Positions 62,363 to 64,000 of a DNA stretch of 64,000 nt are shown piece by piece. A program made the translations under genes and the position numbers. The notes under the pieces were generated by a model. The model was not told where the DNA came from and did no database searches. It saw nothing but the letters and a program-made list of their open reading frames with translations. Location of the stretch: positions 1 to 64,000 of the forward strand of contig CAXTBB010000007.1 in the NCBI GenBank assembly GCA_964242305.1, written 5' to 3'. The DNA is from DATLGB01 sp964242305 (lineage in GTDB: Bacteria > Actinomycetota > Thermoleophilia > Solirubrobacterales > Solirubrobacteraceae). The first letter of the stretch is position 1; every line of letters starts with the position of its first letter.

Positions 62363-63487
62363 TCAGTTGGTCGTCCAGAGCTTCGCGAAGCGCTGCGCGA
62401 AGTCCGGGTAACCGGTCCAGCCCTTGGAGATGTCGAAGGTCAGATCCTTCGCCGTGAGGAACTGCATCGGCCCGATCTGCTTCTTCTCGCCCTCCGTCAG
62501 CGGTGCCTTGAGGATCAGGCGCGCAAGCGCGTCGACCTGGGTCCACGCCATGACGGGCAGGTCGACACCGAGCCCGGCCGTGACGTCCCCGTTCTTGATG
62601 TCCTGCAGGTTTGCCGGGTTGGGCGCGAAGCCGACGGTATCGATCTTCAGGCCTGCGGTCTTCATTGCGGCCGGGAGTCCGGTCGAGGCCTCCTGCGTCG
62701 AGAAGACGGCGACGTTGGAGTCCGGATGCGCTTGCAGGTCGCTGACCACCAGGTTGGGGGCCGAGCTGCCGATCGACGCGATCGGCAGCTTCTCGAACCG
62801 CACTTCGCACGCGGCGCAGCGCGTCTTCATCTCGGCCTCGAAGCCGGCGCGCAGCGGCTCTCCGAAGCTGAGCTCCGGCGTCGTGTAGAAGACAGGCTTC
62901 GCCGCGCCGGCCTTGCGGGCGACGACCCAGTCGGCGAGCAGCTTTCCGGCGAGCTCCGCGTTCGGACGTCCCAGCATCTGGGCGCCGATGCCGTACTTCT
63001 CGCCGTCCATCACGCCGTTGGTCGACACGGGTATGCCGGTCTGCTTGGCCGTGGCCAGCTCGTTGGAGATCGCGTCGGGCTCGATTGCGGGCAGCAGGAT
63101 GCCGTCGGGCTTGTTCTGCAGCGCGCTGGTGAAGGCCGACTGCTGCTGGTCCGCCGACGGCCCGGCTTTGGTCACGCTGAACGAGGCGCCGAGGATCTTC
63201 GTCGCCGGCGGGAAGATCGTCGCGAAGATGCCACAGATGGGGGACGCGCACTGCACGTAGGCAATCTTCGTGCCGGCCGGCAGCCGCCCGGGCAGAGGCT
63301 TGTCCACCGGGAAGGCAGTGGTCTTGCCGATGTATGGGGCGATGGCAGCCTTGGCGCCCGCCACGTCGGCCTTGGCCGAGTCACCGCCTCCCGATGAGCC
63401 GGAGCCGCCGCAGGCGGACAGCGAAAGACCGGCTATGAGCACTGCGGCGGCGACACGACCCCCGGGCCTACGCGTACTGAGATGCAT
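62363..63487 (-). CDS. CUT2-like ABC substrate-binding lipoprotein, copy 2
   Basis: 374 residues with a GAAGGGAAG site before the ATG. Lipobox LSAC, Gly/Ser linker, then a Peripla_BP_4 domain sharing with copy 1 a CxxxxC pair (CASPIC), a CxxC pair (CAAC), the DLPVMAW segment and the C-terminal KGWTGYPDFAQRFAKLW. It likely imports an aromatic or related ligand for the adjacent extradiol dioxygenase. Confidence 0.83.
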   Translation of the reverse strand: MHLSTRRPGGRVAAAVLIAGLSLSACGGSGSSGGGDSAKADVAGAKAAIAPYIGKTTAFPVDKPLPGRLPAGTKIAYVQCASPICGIFATIFPPATKILGASFSVTKAGPSADQQQSAFTSALQNKPDGILLPAIEPDAISNELATAKQTGIPVSTNGVMDGEKYGIGAQMLGRPNAELAGKLLADWVVARKAGAAKPVFYTTPELSFGEPLRAGFEAEMKTRCAACEVRFEKLPIASIGSSAPNLVVSDLQAHPDSNVAVFSTQEASTGLPAAMKTAGLKIDTVGFAPNPANLQDIKNGDVTAGLGVDLPVMAWTQVDALARLILKAPLTEGEKKQIGPMQFLTAKDLTFDISKGWTGYPDFAQRFAKLWTTN

Positions 63488-63518
63488 CCTGTCTTCCCTT
63501 CGGTTGATGGTCCGCCGG

Positions 63519-64000
63519 CTAGCCGAGCGGCACGCGGAGATCGAGCGGCTCAGCCGGCTCGAACTCGCCGCGATAGGCCCGGGTGTGAAGCTCGTCCGCG
63601 CTCGCGCCTTGCGCCCTGGCCTCGGCCAGGCGCGCCGGGTCCACGCTGACGCCGATCGGGTTCTCGGCGAACCGCGGATCGCCGCTCATGAAGGCGGTGG
63701 ACTGCGACCAGTCACCGAAGGTGTCCGCCTGCAGCTCGACGCTGTTCCCGTCCGGGTCGACGTAGTAGAACGACATCGTCATGCCGTGATCCAGGCAGGC
63801 GTGCGGCACGATGCCCAGCGGGGCGAGGCGCTCGTAGGTGTCGACGAGCTCGTCCATGGACGCGTACTCGAATGCCATGTGGTGCAGGCCGCTGTGCGCG
63901 AGTTTGTCCGGGTCCTCCTGCAGAGCGGGCGTGGTGAGCAGCGCGAGGCGGTGATTGGCCGAGTCGTTGGACAGCCACGCGCCGCCTTCGAATCTGTAGA
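63519..64000 (-). CDS. VOC-family extradiol dioxygenase, 5' part beyond the window
   Basis: C-terminal 160 residues only. NHRLALLTTP, the iron His in SGLHHMAFEY, MSFYYVDPDGNSVELQADT with the iron Glu, and a C-terminal tail ending DLRVPLG match the second module of type I extradiol dioxygenases. The gene continues past the right edge, with its start upstream of position 64000. First visible gene of an operon with the second importer. Which catechol it cleaves is unknown. Confidence 0.82.
   Translation of the reverse strand, partial: YRFEGGAWLSNDSANHRLALLTTPALQEDPDKLAHSGLHHMAFEYASMDELVDTYERLAPLGIVPHACLDHGMTMSFYYVDPDGNSVELQADTFGDWSQSTAFMSGDPRFAENPIGVSVDPARLAEARAQGASADELHTRAYRGEFEPAEPLDLRVPLG

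Noticed and set aside
1..64000. CRISPR arrays, tRNA or rRNA genes, intact insertion sequences
   Set aside because: No repeated spacers, cloverleaf-like segments, rRNA stretches or intact transposase with inverted repeats were noticed on reading both strands; a dedicated scan was not possible.

Overview
The window is high-GC DNA with dense, overlapping genes (ATGA, GTGA and TGATG junctions) and frequent GTG starts. Gene content (hutHU plus hutF, DUF2254, split kdp genes, MbnP/MbnH, many dioxygenases) suggests a soil actinobacterium, probably of the Thermoleophilia (Solirubrobacterales or Conexibacter-like). That placement is inference. No rRNA, tRNA, CRISPR array or intact insertion sequence was seen.

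Layout. 1-2571: a decayed CopC-like end, then the copper-associated pair MbnP/MbnH. 2692-7479: histidine catabolism (hutH, hutU, an unknown 106-aa gene, hutF). 7612-15849: amino-acid metabolism, with two PLP enzymes, RidA, an alpha/beta hydrolase, a polar amino-acid ABC importer fused by overlap to a D-amino-acid-dehydrogenase-like flavoenzyme, and an IclR regulator. 16017-19991: a two-component system, two small secreted proteins and an aldose-1-epimerase-like protein.

20128-36149 is a potassium island: a small unknown gene, a DUF2254 protein, a KdpD-type kinase half, KdpE, a divergent extra KdpA, a 26-aa peptide, KdpF, KdpA, KdpC, KdpB, a paralogue of the small unknown gene, the detached sensor half of KdpD, a universal stress protein, Kup and CorA, then a 59-aa ORF. 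Four sites in the island share one half-site geometry (offsets 0, 11, 32 and 43 bp) and are proposed here as KdpE operators. They lie before kdpA1, before the peptide-kdpF-kdpACB operon, before the first small unknown gene (minus strand) and before the 59-aa ORF.

36169-39299 holds a Bcr/CflA pump and a regulator/SDR pair. 39311-64000 is an aromatic-catabolism region. A 38-bp element occurs twice in opposite orientation (42551-42588 and 56160-56197; 33 of 38 bases identical), each time between divergent operons. The four operons encode gamma-resorcylate decarboxylase, hydroxyquinol 1,2-dioxygenase, maleylacetate reductase, a flavin monooxygenase, an extradiol dioxygenase, a quinone-oxidoreductase-like protein, an IclR regulator, a 3-oxoadipate CoA-transferase/thiolase set, a cupin, and a sugar-type (CUT2-like) ABC importer with a fumarylacetoacetase-family enzyme. 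Together they can take a dihydroxybenzoate to hydroxyquinol, maleylacetate, 3-oxoadipate and central metabolites. A second homologous importer with another extradiol dioxygenase lies at the right edge, next to a frameshifted threonine aldolase remnant. Between the two 38-bp elements sit a MarR/MFS pair and a TetR regulator with two SDR genes carrying four copies of one palindrome.
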